A DNA stretch of 64,000 nucleotides from Persicaria tinctoria (GCA_037127255.1 JBANSL010000002.1:96750519-96814518), one strand, 5' to 3'; positions 1 to 11,856 are shown, numbered from the stretch's first letter. Program-made: numbers and translations. Notes: generated from the letters alone by a model not told the origin.

Positions 1-328
1 CTTCCCCCGCCCTGACAATGCGTGTCGTAAGGTGGGTCGATTGCTAGCTTTAGGGCTATATCCCGTAATCCACAACCGACGAAAATCTCTCTTTTTTCTT
101 ATCTCTATTTCGATGACTCAAAGCAAAGCTCTCGATGTCAATGAGCTTACTGTGCATTTCACGAAATTGAACCGTGCCAAGTGCCAACACCAAACCGTAA
201 GTAAAAATAAATGTTGATAATCTCAACTTCCGAAGGGTTAATCCAAAAAATTCCAGTCAAAACGGAGGGAACTCTTTTGTTCCTCTCTCTCTCTCTATCC
301 CCTCAGTTTCTCTCTCCTCACTCCCCAA
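1..328 (+). promoter_or_regulatory. Upstream region / 5' leader of the pfkB gene
   Basis: No convincing gene lies here; a 61-codon open frame at 32-217 has no recognisable feature. The last 50 bases before the ATG at 329 are strongly CT-rich (TCTCTC run near 283-295), typical of a plant 5' untranslated leader. No TATA box can be assigned with confidence. Confidence 0.4.
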
Positions 329-3300
329 ATGTCTTGCCTCACCGGAGCAACCAAATCCCCAATCCCTAACGCCTTATCCCCGCCGCTCTCCCTCCGGCAC
401 GCCCCAGCCTCCGGCGTCACCCTCCCCGCATTTCGCCCGGGAGGATTTCCCGCCTGTTACTCTCCCCGGAAGTTCTCGATCCTTAATTGCAGGGGGATTG
501 AGGTTCTCTCCGTCCCCGATCAAAGTCGCCACTTTCCTGCGAGAAGTTCCTCCGATTTTGCCTCCAGTTGCTCCTCGCGGAACTACGATGTTGCCACACT
601 TGGAAACCTCTGTGTTGATATCGTTCTCAATGTGCCGGAGCTCCCTCCGGTTTCGAAGCCGGAGAGGAAGGCTTATATGGATCAATTGGCCGCTTCTCCT
701 CCCGATAAGGTTTGTTTCTGGTTGAGTTCTTATGTTCTATGTTGGTTTTTTAGTTGAACAATTTTTTTTTTAATGTCTCTTGTAGTAATGATGTATCGGC
801 ATTGAGAACTGGTTAGGTTCTGCTAGTGCTCGGGTAGGAAGAAGTAAATCATTTCCTGTTCTGAGTAAATTCAATGTGTTATGATTCTTGTTCTCTTTTG
901 GTTCGTTTTGATTGGGTTTAGGGTTTATGTTGATTGAGGTTGGAGCAAGGGAAGAAGGTTTGAGATTAGAGTGAGCAAAGTTCTGCTTATTGTAGTCGGG
1001 CATGTTGGTTAGTTTATGAGAGCTGTTAACTCAAAGAGTGATCCTTTACGAAAAATGTTGTTTACCTATGTCGGATGAATCTTGAATGTTTGTTTGTTTT
1101 CTATGGTTCTTGTGACTGCCTTCAATTTCTATAAATGCTTCATGAATGAATTCAATTTGAAGAGTTTTGGGATTGACGAGGCTGAGTTTTTGCTTATCAT
1201 AATCTGGAATGTTGGTTAGTCTACAAGCTGTTAATTTATAGAGTGTGATCCTGCACATAACATATTATTTACAGTTTACCTATGCCTGATGAATCTTAAG
1301 TGTTTGTTTGTTTTCTATGGTTTTTGTGATTGCCTTCAATCTCTATAAATGCTTCATGGGCGAACCCAATTTTAAGAGGGTTGAGATCAAAGAGACCAAG
1401 TTTCTGCTTTTCATAATGTGGAATGTTGGTTAGTTTATGAGAGGTGTTACTTTATAGTGTGTGATCCTGCACAAAAAAGTTTGCTTGCAGTTTTCCTATG
1501 CTGGATGAATCTTAAATGTTTGTTGGTTTTCTATGGTTTTCGTGACTGCCTCAATTTCTATAATGTGTGATCCTGCACACAAAAAGATTGCTTATAGTTT
1601 ACCTATGCTGGATGAATCTTAAATGTTTGTTGGTTTTTTATGGTTTTTGTGACTCCCTCAATTTCTATAAATGCTTCATGGACGAATTCAATTTTCAGAG
1701 GTGTTTTGTTTTGTTCCTTTTCAATAAAAAGGCAATCAAGCCAAGTATTATTAGCTCATTGTTTGGTTGCAAGGCTATCTTTTGCTAATTTCTTTATTTC
1801 TCCCATAGAAATATTGGGAAGCTGGGGGCAACTGTAACACAGCCATATCAGCTGCTAGATTAGGCCTCAAGTGTGTTGCATTAGGGCATGTTGGTGATGA
1901 GATCTATGGCCGTTTTCTCCTTGACGTGCTCCACGATGAGGGAATTGATGTGGTCGGGATGAAAGAGGAGGTTGAAGGTGTTAACTGCATAGGTGTTGAT
2001 TATGAGACTCTTCTTTGCTGGGTTCTCGTGGACCCTTCTCAGAGACATGGGTTTTGCAGGTAATGAGAGATTGAGAGCTTACCTTAACAAGCACATTATA
2101 AAGTTATTAATTACGAATATGAAAGATGCAAAGAAAGTAGATACTGATTCTTACCAGTTGTAACTGTCAATTTTTTTACTCTTGTTCCTTGTTTGTAGTT
2201 CTGTTTATGAATATGGATTTGTATGATTTTGTTTGTTTGAAATAGCATTTGTTTTTTTCCTGACATGTTTTACCAGTCGACTTGATTTTACTGAGAAGCC
2301 TGCCTTCAGTTGGATGAATTCCTTGTCAAGAGAAGTAAAGATGACTATCCAGAGATCAAAGATTTTATTTGTCAATGGCTATGGCTTTGACGAGTTATCA
2401 CCTGGATTGATTGTCTCTGCTCTAAACTATGCTGCTTCAGTGGGTACTTGTGTCTTCTTTGATCCCGGACCACGTGGGAAATCTCTTTCTACAGGGACAC
2501 CTGAACAGAAAATGGCTTTAAGTGAGTTTTTGAAGATGAGCGATGTTGTTCTTCTAACTTCAGATGAGGTTTAGCTCTTAACATTGACTGTATTTTATGA
2601 GAAATGTTTTTCCCCTTGCTTGAACTATCCTTTTCTTTTAACCATGGCAAGTGGTTTACTCTTAATGCTAATCAGTTTCTATATGATGACGGATGACCTA
2701 GGCTGAATCATTGACTGGAATGACGGATCCTATATTGGCCGGGAAACATTTGCTCAAACAAGGATTACGCACCAAATGGGTGGTCATCAAAATGGGCTCT
2801 AGCGGTTCAATTCTGATATCTTTATCAAGTATATCCTGTGCACCAACATTCAAGGTATTGTTGCAAAATTAAAATGTGATGCTTCAACCATAAATTTGCT
2901 CACCTTCTCACAATTTGAAAATGAACTCTTTATCTATTAATAAACTTTGCTCCCAGTGCAACCAATTTAGATTAAGGGTGGAAGCCTAGTTTGCTTCAAA
3001 TGATTTTTCCCCAAGTTATGCCCCCTTTTAAAAGGTTATGTTAACCTCTGGCATCAACAAACAACAAAAGTAATCAAACCTCATTTTCCATCTTGAATTG
3101 TCTCAATTCAGGTGAAGGTCGTTGACACTGTTGGGTGTGGAGATAGTTTTGTTGCTGCAATTGCATACGGATTTGTACACCAGATGTCCATGGTCCACAT
3201 ACTGACACTTGCCAATGCAGTGGGTGCTGCCACAGCCATGGGCTGTGGGGCCGGCAGAAATGTTGCCAGATTGGAACAGGTGAAGAAACTCATTATATCT

Positions 3301-3492
3301 GGTGATTTAAATGACGATCATTCATGGAAGGAGGCCCTTGATGAAAGTTTGGATGATGAAGAAGTAATATTGCTCTCAAAAGAATCTTTGGAGGGAGTGA
3401 ATGGTAGGTTGAAACATTCATCTATTGGTAAAGTAGTTCCTGAGGTGATTAGTAAGCTTGAATCCACTCGGATACAAGTGTTCCCTTCTTAA
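329..3492 (+). CDS. pfkB-family carbohydrate kinase, probably plastid-targeted
   Basis: A five-exon gene: 329-709, 1809-2059, 2277-2568, 2702-2854 and 3112-3492, all joined by GT-AG introns with matching phases, giving 485 aa. The N-terminal 75 residues are rich in Ser, Pro and Arg and low in acidic residues, like a chloroplast transit peptide. The ribokinase-like fold starts near residue 78 (DVATLGNLCVD). A GGNCNTA sugar-binding loop follows near residue 131. The pfkB signature DTVGCGDSF is at about 364-372, with the catalytic-base Asp at about 370; Cys replaces the usual Ala in the GAGD motif. The family phosphorylates sugars or nucleosides with ATP; the substrate cannot be read from sequence. 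The acidic tail after residue 430 is not part of the usual fold. The start is the first in-frame ATG after a CT-rich leader. Exon joins are inferred from splice signals and family conservation. Confidence 0.88.
1001..1700 (+). repeat. Tandem repeat inside pfkB intron 1 (about 210-bp units)
   Basis: The motif ATGTTGGTTAGTYTAYRAG recurs at about 1002, 1209 and 1423. Each time it is followed by a 'gatcctgcac' or 'gatccttta' segment, a 'cctatgNNgGATGAATCTTaA' segment and a 'ctataaatgcttcatg' segment. Periods are about 207 and 214 bp. The third unit carries an internal duplication of about 106 bp (TGTGTGATCCTGCAC at about 1456 and 1564). The repeats diverge by small indels and are open over short stretches, but they are intronic. 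Confidence 0.8.
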
Positions 3493-5868
3493 CAAAGTTT
3501 ATAGCCGACTATATCCAATTGAGTTACAATCATCTCTTTGCCCTAGATTTCATAGCTGCATAGTTATATAGAGGGGTTTGAACACGTCTTATAATATAGA
3601 AAGCAGAGAGAAATAGGAATACGGTTAGAATAGCAAGATTAGTGTGTTCTTGCTCCTGCTTTCTTTTTCTTAGATATTTTGGGTGTAATACTTTTTGTTA
3701 GATTTATTTCTACATTTGCTGGGCCGTTCATGTTAGGAGTAAAGGCGGTGTAGTTATGGTTGTACTATCAGACACTCGATGGTTCTGCTTCTTCTGAACC
3801 CGGGTTATGTTTCTTGTTACAATATTCTACCATGGTTGTGGCTGTCTATTTTAGAACTTATGGCTAGCCAAGTTATGGCAGTATTATTGATGAATCTCCT
3901 CCAAGCATTTTTTTCCTTGGGAGTAAGGTGATTATTGGACTGCCCTCTTCTTCTTCTTCTTCTTTTACAGTTTTTATGTAGCAAGCTGTGAGCGGCTTAC
4001 CGCTGTTTATGCTGGGAGGGTAATGAAATCCATGCTGACATGATTGCATTGTTATTGCATTGCTTGAAATTAGTCATGTGATGCTATGGAACTTGAACAG
4101 ACAGCAATTGAGGTACTTGATAGGTGGAACGGATTTGCTTGCTTTGGTTTGTTGCTGTTGAAGGTTTTTAGGATTTGGTAAAATGGTACCTATCTACGAT
4201 TTGATTGTGCATTCACTTGAACAGACAGCATCTCTTGGTTGATGCTTGCAAGATTGTTGTAGAGATTGTCTGTCCCATTTTATTTGCCGTTCTTTTCATC
4301 GGAAATGGAAGAGGAAACTGAAGTCTACTTTGAATTCTCATTTTGATTCTTTTAGCCTTAAATTGCGAAAACTGATGTCTTCTAGCAGATAAATCAAAGC
4401 AAAGTTCAACTGTTACAGTAAATCTCTCCTTGTGGATAATTCCAGCTCTATTTTTGTGTACTTTCATCATCTTACATCAACAGAAGAAATTTCTCTGTTG
4501 TTTCAACATAGCCCTAGTGATTACAACACATTGTTTGCACATTTTTTTTATATATATATTATGGAAGGGAAAGTAGTTTGTATTATGGATAGCTGGTGAA
4601 AAAAAGTAGCTACAGGAAGAACTGTTCAGCTTGGAATTGAAGCTTGGCATCATAAATTATATGCCAAAAAGCCAACACCATCAATTAAGGTTCTCCACCA
4701 CTTCTTTTTTGCATCCTTTTTTATCTCATTCCTTTGTATTGATAAGCAAAACAAACACCCTTTATAGCAAGGAATATATACACTGTCAATCAGAAAAGCA
4801 AAAGGAGAACATTGAAACTTGGGGCCAATGTCAAAACCCTAGAAATTTGCAAGTAATGTGCACAAATATGAGTTATCTGAAGATGCTTGCAAATGAAAGT
4901 CAAATCCATGATGCTTTCTGATATGCTATAGCTTTCCTCTAAAGGTAGATAAAAGCTACATGCTCTTCTAGATTAGATTGTAAAAAAGAAGAGAGTTTTG
5001 GCCAAAAAAATTACCAAACATTCGAAAATCCCAAATTCTAAAAGAAATCGCGATTGATTAGGGTTGTTCGATGTGATCTTTCAACTAGCTTTCTTCAAGA
5101 TCAATCCGAAGTAAATAAAGAAAATTTCATAATAAAAATAAATTTATTCTGAAGTATGATAAAAAGACAGTTCCTCTCAACACACTATCTGACATTTTCA
5201 AGCGTATCATAATGAAACCTATGTCAACATAACCCCTAAACGGATCATGTTGACAATAGAGAAACCCTTTTGAAGGACGATAAAAAAAATTATCGTGCTA
5301 ACCCGAGTACATTCGAAACGAATCTACGTAAACTAGAGTGGTTCTGCAGTGTGAAAATGAAGCTAATAAGAATATTTTCTGGAAGGGAATATGATCTCCT
5401 GCAACAAGATGAGGAATCTTCTCAAATACTTGGTGTGTATTTATACATCACTGCAAAACAATTATAAGTGAGAAGATCAAAACCTCCCGTTTTCGTTTGC
5501 TCACAGTCTCACACACATACACACACACCTAGATGAACAAACGGTTGAGGGGAATGTCGTCTGGCTCAAGGTCATTCTCATAATACATGATTTCATTAAT
5601 GAATGATCTCGGACCAGGCTTCATTCCCCTCAACCATCATCCACAACCAATCAAGATTTCAAGCAAATAAAGTCAAGAAGAGTTCAAAGCTATGATATAA
5701 GGACGGTATGTAACCTCATATAATACTTATGGAGTAATTAGTGATGAATTAGTTTTGCTAGCTACTGTTTTTTCAGTGTTCTTCCTGTACTGCTGTTACA
5801 TTTTCATTGTTTGCTCCAATTGGGAGATACAAATTGCTGCAGTTCAACTAAGATATAATCAGAAGATC
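3493..5868. other. Intergenic, no gene recognised
   Basis: This covers the pfkB 3' untranslated region and about 2 kb of AT-rich spacer. Short open frames at 4213-4470 (-), 4631-4921 (+) and 5270-5467 (+) show no motif or codon bias and look fortuitous. Simple CTT repeats occur at about 3947-3965 and an AT run at about 4550-4560. Nothing else could be supported. Confidence 0.5.
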
Positions 5869-5871
5869 TAA

Positions 5872-6063
5872 GGGCTTGTTTGGTACAGCAGGAGGTATTC
5901 AGTTTTATAAAAGTGTTAAATAATCATTTCAAAATTACTTTAACTGTATTATAATCAGCTTATAATATTTCAAAACTGCAAGCTCTAGATAGGTATTTCC
6001 AAAAAAAAAAATAGCTTTGAAAAAACATAAAATAAGAAACTAAAATCCGATCCAAACAAGCCC
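5872..6063. mobile_element. Tourist/Harbinger-type MITE, 192 bp, TAA target duplication
   Basis: The element begins GGGCTTGTTTGG and ends CCAAACAAGCCC, a perfect 12-bp terminal inverted repeat. It is flanked on both sides by the trinucleotide TAA (5869-5871 and 6064-6066). A 3-bp T(A/T)A duplication with a GGG-starting inverted terminus is the hallmark of PIF/Harbinger MITEs. It has no coding capacity and lies about 500 bp upstream of the NADKc-like gene. Confidence 0.88.
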
Positions 6064-6560
6064 TAATCAATTGAGTGTAAAATCAAGTTTTTTTTTTTTA
6101 AAAAAAAATATTTTTTAGTGATGTTTGGGTGAAAAATTGGAGAAAAACAAACCTCAGAACTCTCAGCCACTTGTCACAGATTAAATGAATTTCAAAAACA
6201 AATTCTAGACTATTTTCATGGGCAGGAGAGGACTAATCTCTTCCACTCAATCAACAAATTGTTTTGTTCCTACAATCTCATCTAACAAAAAAAACAAAAA
6301 CAAAAAAAAATCAAAGAGAAACAAAAACAAATCCACAAACAATCATTTTGTTTATTGTTTTTTTTTTGACATATGCAGATCAGAAACAGAAAACTGATGA
6401 CAGATGATACATCTAGCAGCATCATCAAATGACATAAAACACTTGATTCCAAACAAGAGGAAAAAAAAACAGAAAACAGAAAACAAAAACAGAATTAACA
6501 ACAAATTAGCCCTGATTTGCCTCACTTAATCTCTCTTGTTTTTACCTTAGTGGGGTTTTC
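6064..6560 (+). promoter_or_regulatory. Putative promoter and leader of the NADKc-like gene
   Basis: About 500 bp of AT-rich sequence with A-runs near 6290-6310 and 6460-6500, ending at the ATG at 6561. No gene is seen. No specific transcription-factor site could be assigned. Confidence 0.3.
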
Positions 6561-9500
6561 ATGGAATCATGGCTAACCTCCATCCTCATGTGGTCTCAAT
6601 GGTGTTGGATTGCATCATCAGTCTCAGACAGCCCTTGTTTTGCTCCTCCATCTCCCTGCAGCAATCCCACCTCAACAGATGGTTCCACCTCCTTCCGTCT
6701 TGGATCGACATCCAAAAGAGTCGCTCTAGCCTCTTTCTTTGCCTTCTTCGTAGTAGCACTGATCCTCATCCACCACCGGAAATACAAGTATCACAATATT
6801 GTCCCTCGGATAAAGGTGTACAACAAAGGCCGTGTTGCCAGGCTTGAAAGGTTTTCCCATTATGTAGGTAAATTTGCATCCTCTCTAACATTTCTTGCTT
6901 CAAGGTAAATTGTTCATAGAGGACAAAACTTTGCTATATTTTTTGTACATGTCATGATTTTATTACAACAAAATAAATAGTATTACAAAAGAGCAAATTG
7001 GAATTTTCCCCATTTTCTTGATGAAAGTTTGTTGATAATGCAAGACAAAACTTTGCTTAAGTACTATTTTCCCATTATGTAGGTAAATTTAAGTACTATT
7101 TGCATCCTTTCTAACATTTCTTGCTTCAAGGTAAATACTTACAACAATCTAAACAAATAATATTTTTTTGTACATGTCATGATTTTATTACAACAAAACA
7201 AATATTACAAAAGAGCAAATTGGAATTTTAATTTCCCCATTTTCTTGATGAAAGTTTGTTATTGATCTCAAATAATTTGGCAGCAAGGCAATTGGGATTC
7301 GCGGACAGAAGACAATGTCCGCTACTATGTAAGCTGGCTTCGGATTACATCAACAAGAGAGAAGAGTCCGAGGAGAACATCTATGCCTACTTCGCGCAGG
7401 AGATTGAAGGAGACTCCCTTTTCATCAAGCTGGTTGAAGAGTTTGAGAGATGCATCCTTAGCTACTTTGCTTTTCATTGGAGTTATGCTGAGATTTCCCT
7501 CAGCCAGGTATAAGAGTATTGTTGAATCTAAACAACAACGTGCCTAGTTTCGTGACACTTGACGCAATCAACACAAACTATAGTTAGAATTGACCTGAAT
7601 GATCACATTTTTGTTACAGGTGTTGCAAGGTCCAGCTGAACCTGAACCGAAAAAGAAGTTCAAGGACATGGTTCTTGCAGCTACAAGGTATTTCCCTATC
7701 TGCATCAATCTGAAAACAATGTTGTACTTTACCCTTTTATTGGGCCTATCCGATGTGAAGTGAACTACACCATTGGTTTTGAGTTCAGAGAGCAAAGGTT
7801 GGAGAGGTTGACGAAGAATTTGAAGGTGGCAAGAGTGTTCAACACGCTGGTAGAGGAGATGAAGGCGATAGGACTAAACCAGCAGCTGGTAGACGACAAC
7901 ATGTGCACGGATGTGATGGCTCCGGTAGCCCACAAAGACAGAAGCCCGGTTCTGCTCCTCATGGGAGGCGGAATGGGAGCTGGCAAGAGCACTGTCCTCA
8001 AGGAAATCATGAAAGAGTAAGAACCTCTTCTTCCCCAGTCGGAATACGATACAACAGGAACTTGTACTACATCTTCATTTGTCTAGTTAAGCTTAAGCAG
8101 ATCAATGCTTAGCTCAAACTTGGCCATTTCTCGGCTAATACTTGCAGGCCATTTTGGTCAGAAGCGGCAGGGAATGCAGTCATTATAGAAGCCGATGCCT
8201 TTAAGGAATCCGATGTCATCTATCGAGCCCTCAGCACCCGATGCAATCAGGACATGGTCCATACCGCCGAGCTGGTATGTTTCACAACAAAATTCTTAGG
8301 ACATTATCTATATTCCCAAGAAAAAACACACACACACAGCTAGCTTATTGGACCTTTTGATTTTGATATTATATAGCTATAAATGAAATAAATATAAGAT
8401 TTTAGTTGAATCATCTTTTGCAATGAGAGCGTTTCAACAACTGCTTGTGATTTTCTATTCACAAGTTTCAATCAGCTACTTTAACCGCTAGATTTAACAA
8501 AAATCATACTTGCTTATTAACATATATTTAACACAAATAATCCACCAGCTTCAGCTACCTCATGAGCCAGTATTTTGCCAAATGGAGCCTAAATGCCTTA
8601 ATGGTTCATCTTAAAACACTATTTTAGATTCTTGTGGATGATTTGCTTAATTTACAAGGTGTTGATCTATTGAATAGGTACACCAATCTTCGACGGATGC
8701 AGCATCATCTGTATTGGTGACAGCACTAAATGAAGGGCGGGATGTTATCATGGATGGCACACTATCTTGGCTGCCCTTTGTCGTCCAAACGATAAACATG
8801 GCGAGGAATGTGCACAGGAGACGCTACCGAATGGGAGCTGGATACCGGGTGAATGCCGATGGATCTATAACTGAGAACTACTGGGAGCATGTAAAAGGCG
8901 ACGAAATGGACCATGAACAATTGAAAAAAAAACGACCATATAGAATAGAGCTGGTTGGGGTCGTTTGTGATGCTTATTTAGCTGTTATTAGAGGCATAAG
9001 GTATTCACTAACACCACATTTTCCTTACTAGAACTTAAGTACTATCTTATAAGCAATCAACACATTACATCGAATTCGCTACTTTGTGTACACAGGAGAG
9101 CTATTATGTGTAAAAGGGCTGTAAGGGTGAGGTCACAGCTGAAATCACACAAGAGATTTGCAGGCTCATTTCTTGCTTATTGCAACCTTGTAGACAATGC
9201 CAGGCTATACAGCACTAATGCCTTAGAAGGCCCTGCAAAGGTATCATACTCTTCCTTAATCTGTAGGCAAAGTTATCGGAATAGATTCTCCATCTCATTC
9301 TCTAAAATGGGGAAGCAGTAGAAAAAACAGAGAGGCTTTCCTAAATTTGCAGTATTGTCCAAAACTAAATGATTCTTGAAATCTTTGAAATGGGGAAACT
9401 GTTGGAGTTGAAGTGAAAATAATTTAAAGAATATGTATTTTGTTTCTCCATTTTGGAGAAACTGCCGGAGATGGTCTAATGGGATGCGATTCAACTTCTA

Positions 9501-10413
9501 ATACATAATAAGCTTTAACTTATGGGTAGGGTTTCACCATATCATTTTTTTTTAATTCCTCAGATGCAACTCACACTTGACAACGAACCCATGCCAAGCC
9601 TAGCTAAACGCTCAAACCTGACCTGAACTAGTCTCTGATAAAAAAATTTACTAGTTTGGGAAATTTTGGGATACACTTTCTAATACAAAATCGTAGGGTG
9701 TGTTTGGATTCCAAATGCATTATGTTTATAATACAAAATAATAAGGCGGTGTTTGGTTAACAAAAAATTTAAGGCATTTAAATTATGATATTTTTGGATT
9801 TCACGAAATATTAATTAAAATGCAATTATTTTATCTCGATTTATATGATTATTTGGTAAAATTACGGTTTTACCTCGGTTTTTACGAGATTTTTTATTTT
9901 TACAACCAAACGGACATATAAAACGAGGTAAAATAATTGCATTATAATGAAAATGCAATGGAATCCAAACACACCCTTAAGCCAATGCATAGGGCTTTAC
10001 CTTACCTATATAACCCATCATTTTGCTCTTCATATTCCAAGTTTACCATGATTTGCCCTAAGCTAGGAGGGATCGAACTCGTGACCTCCTGGCAACAGAA
10101 TGATGTTCTGAAAACATACTTGCATTTGCATTGCACGTACAACTGATGTTAGTGTGAATGTTTGATGAAGTTGATAGGATGGAAGGAGAGGGACAGGACA
10201 TTACTCGTCGACCCGGAGGAGATCATAATCTTGGAGATGGTGGGAGGGTTGAATGAGGAAGCAGACTCCATCAATGGGCTCTATAGGATCCACAACCCGA
10301 AAACGGATACCGGGTCGGTTTGGACAGACATAGTTTTGTCACCTTCAAGAAAAAATGTTCAACTAGAGCTCAAATACTCAATCCAGAGAGTGGAAGCAAT
10401 GAATATTGAATAA
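6561..10413 (+). CDS. NADKc: NADKc-like calmodulin-dependent NAD+ kinase (zeta-toxin-fold P-loop domain)
   Basis: Eight exons are inferred: 6561-6867, 7284-7507, 7620-7687, 7789-8016, 8148-8274, 8678-9000, 9096-9240 and 10171-10413, with continuous phase, giving 554 aa. A hydrophobic segment at about residues 53-68 (ALASFFAFFVVALILI) would anchor the protein in a membrane, followed by a basic stretch and RLERFSHYVARQLGF. That region matches the conserved calmodulin-binding N-terminus of plant NADKc as I know it. The zeta-toxin-like P-loop domain has Walker A GGGMGAGKST at about 259-268 and a conserved DVIMDGTLSW near 340. In Arabidopsis this family phosphorylates NAD+ in response to Ca2+/calmodulin; it is not a toxin. 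The last exon ends in a WKERDRTLLVDPEE segment. The acceptor of exon 8 is placed at 10170 because the AG at 10177 breaks phase. Intron 7 is long and carries a MITE. Confidence 0.85.
6850..7262 (+). repeat. Tandem duplication spanning the exon 1 / intron 1 boundary of the NADKc-like gene
   Basis: The block TTTTCCCATTATGTAGGTAA, containing the exon 1 end and its donor, recurs as TTTTCCCATTATGTAGGTAAATT at about 7066. In both copies it is followed by 'aacatttcttgcttcaaggtaaat', 'tttttgtacatgtcatgatttt' and a segment ending 'cttgatgaaagtttgtt' (7033 and 7260). The unit is about 205-227 bp, and indels separate the copies. The second copy carries a second potential 5' splice site. Confidence 0.85.
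9692..9979. mobile_element. MITE in intron 7 of the NADKc-like gene
   Basis: GGGTGTGTTTGGATTCCA at about 9697 is mirrored by TGGAATCCAAACACACCC ending at about 9976, an 18-bp inverted terminus. Internal arms also pair (tgcaattattttatctcg against cgaggtaaaataattgca). Flanking triplets are GTA and TTA, so a TTA-type target duplication is only approximate. The GGG start suggests a Harbinger-type MITE about 280 bp long. It contains no open frame. Confidence 0.75.
10040..10100 (-). mobile_element. Possible tRNA-derived SINE fragment
   Basis: On the minus strand, GAGTTCGATCCCT resembles a pol III B box, about 35 bp downstream of a weak A-box-like stretch. No complete tRNA cloverleaf can be drawn, and no 3' tail or target duplication was found. 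It lies within intron 7 of the NADKc-like gene. Confidence 0.35.
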
Positions 10414-10429
10414 TTACACATGACAAGAG

Positions 10430-10915
10430 TTCAATCCATATCCTCTTAACTGGTTGTATGCTTCAAACTTGTGTCCAATTTAAGTATAGAGTTAATTAGT
10501 AGTTTTTGTGTATTGCTGATCATCATGTGTATGAATGAAGTTAATTGGACCTCTCTCTGTCAAATAATTTTGATATATAGTAAGTTGGGTTAACTTAATT
10601 GGTTTGTTCTTATGAAACAATTTTGTAATTGCTTTGTGATGTTACATTAAACTTATGATAGATATTTAGAGGGCTGATTGGTGATGGAGAGAAAGAGAAG
10701 AAAATGAGTTATTTTATTTTATTTTTATGATGCAAAATTAATGCAGTTATCAAAATGTAATTATTAGATTGAATACTACGGAGTATATGATTTATTTTCA
10801 ACAAAAAGAATATCAAAGAAACATAGGCAGGCTTCATCTAAGTTATTATGTGACAATGTAAAAAAAAGATTAAAAACAATCTTTTCCAATGTAAAAAAGT
10901 CAGATTAAAAAAAGT
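10430..10915 (+). repeat. 3' flank of the NADKc-like gene, homologous to the RING-gene 3' flanks
   Basis: About 10452-10640 (containing 'gtgtatgaatgaagttaatt', 'gttgggttaactt', 'ttcttatgaaac' and 'ttttgtaattgctttgtga') matches the DNA downstream of both RING genes at about 21808-21930 and 28175-28335. About 10773-10915 ('agaatatcaaagaaacatag', 'cttcatctaagttattatgt') matches 24960-25110. These segments appear in the same order downstream of the first RING gene. No gene is present here. Confidence 0.85.
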
Positions 10916-11024
10916 GAAATTCTGTTTGGTGTTCTGAGGTTTTGAAAAAAAGATTGACCTATAAATTACAAAAAGGAAAAAAAATCATAAAACCATACTT
11001 TTGATATAAAAAAAAAACTTCTTT

Positions 11025-11380
11025 GGCCCTTAGATTAGGAGTTCAAAAGGCAAGAGAACTGAATATCAACAACCTCTTCATTGAAGGAGACTCTAAGATA
11101 GTCATAGATTATCTAAGCAAACAGACAGCATGTCCCTGGGAAATTGAACTCATAATGTCAGACATCCAATCCATCTTAACAGAACTAACCATTCTCGGAA
11201 TCTCCCATATTCCCCGCATTGGTAACCAGGTAGCGGATAAGGTTGCACTCCTTAGCTACTCTACCAGGGGAGCAGACTTCCAAAACGATTCAGGTCTACG
11301 CGACCTCATCCGCAATGATGCTTTCAGCTAGAGTTTCTACTCAGCTGAATCTTTACTTAATAAAAAATAATAATAATAAA
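11025..11380 (+). mobile_element. 5'-truncated family A LINE: RNase H tail only, with target duplication
   Basis: The insert encodes the C-terminal part of a LINE RNase H domain over 11023-11331: an IEGDSKIVIDYL motif, then PRIGNQVADKV with a catalytic-type Asp, then stop. It closely resembles the end of the 45.8 kb LINE (52520-52823). A tail of TAA repeats and A's follows. The string AAAAACTTCTTT occurs immediately before the insert (ending 11024) and immediately after the tail (ending 11395), which is a target-site duplication. It is a 5'-truncated copy; the open frame is a relic with no start of its own. Confidence 0.88.
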
Positions 11381-11617
11381 AAAAAAAACTTCTTTATTCT
11401 AATTGAGTATTGGGTAAAAAAAAATCCACCCTCTTATTCATCAATCCATCCTTTATTTTTTACATTACTTTTTCAATAAAGTTCTAATCGATTATTGGGT
11501 TAGATTGATCAATTAGGATGGTTCATGCTGGGTCAACTCGATCCGATCCGACATTTTTGGGTCACGTGAAACCCAAAGACCCGATTAATTTTAAAAGAAA
11601 ATGATAATTATAATGTA

Positions 11618-11854
11618 CTCCCTCCGTTAATTAAAACTTGACGTTTTACTATTCACGCACGCATTTTTAGGTGTTAAAAACTATATAAAATATTAACTTT
11701 TTTAATAATTTTTTAAAATAATATCATACTTATTACTATTAAGTATGAATTTATAAAAACAAATTTTAAAAAAAGTTAATATTTTATATAGTTTTTATCG
11801 TTATAAAAAAGCGTGCATGAATAGTAAACGACAAGTTTTAATTAACAGAGGGAG
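11618..11854. mobile_element. Stowaway MITE, 237 bp, TA target duplication
   Basis: It starts CTCCCTCCGTTAATTAAAAC and ends in the near-perfect inverse (gttttaattaacagagggag). It is flanked by TA at 11616-11617 and 11855-11856. CTCCCTCCGT termini with a TA duplication define Stowaway MITEs of the Tc1/mariner superfamily. The arms pair over most of their length (gactattcacgcacgc type against gcgtgcatgaatagta). No coding capacity. Confidence 0.92.
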
Positions 11855-11856
11855 TA

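Noticed and set aside
32..217. 61-codon open frame at the left edge
   Set aside because: No motif, no conserved look, and it overlaps the likely upstream region of the pfkB gene.
6561..10413. Bacterial zeta-toxin gene or horizontal transfer
   Set aside because: The gene has eight exons, a plant-type N-terminus and NADKc-like blocks; the P-loop fold is shared by ancestry and it is not a toxin.
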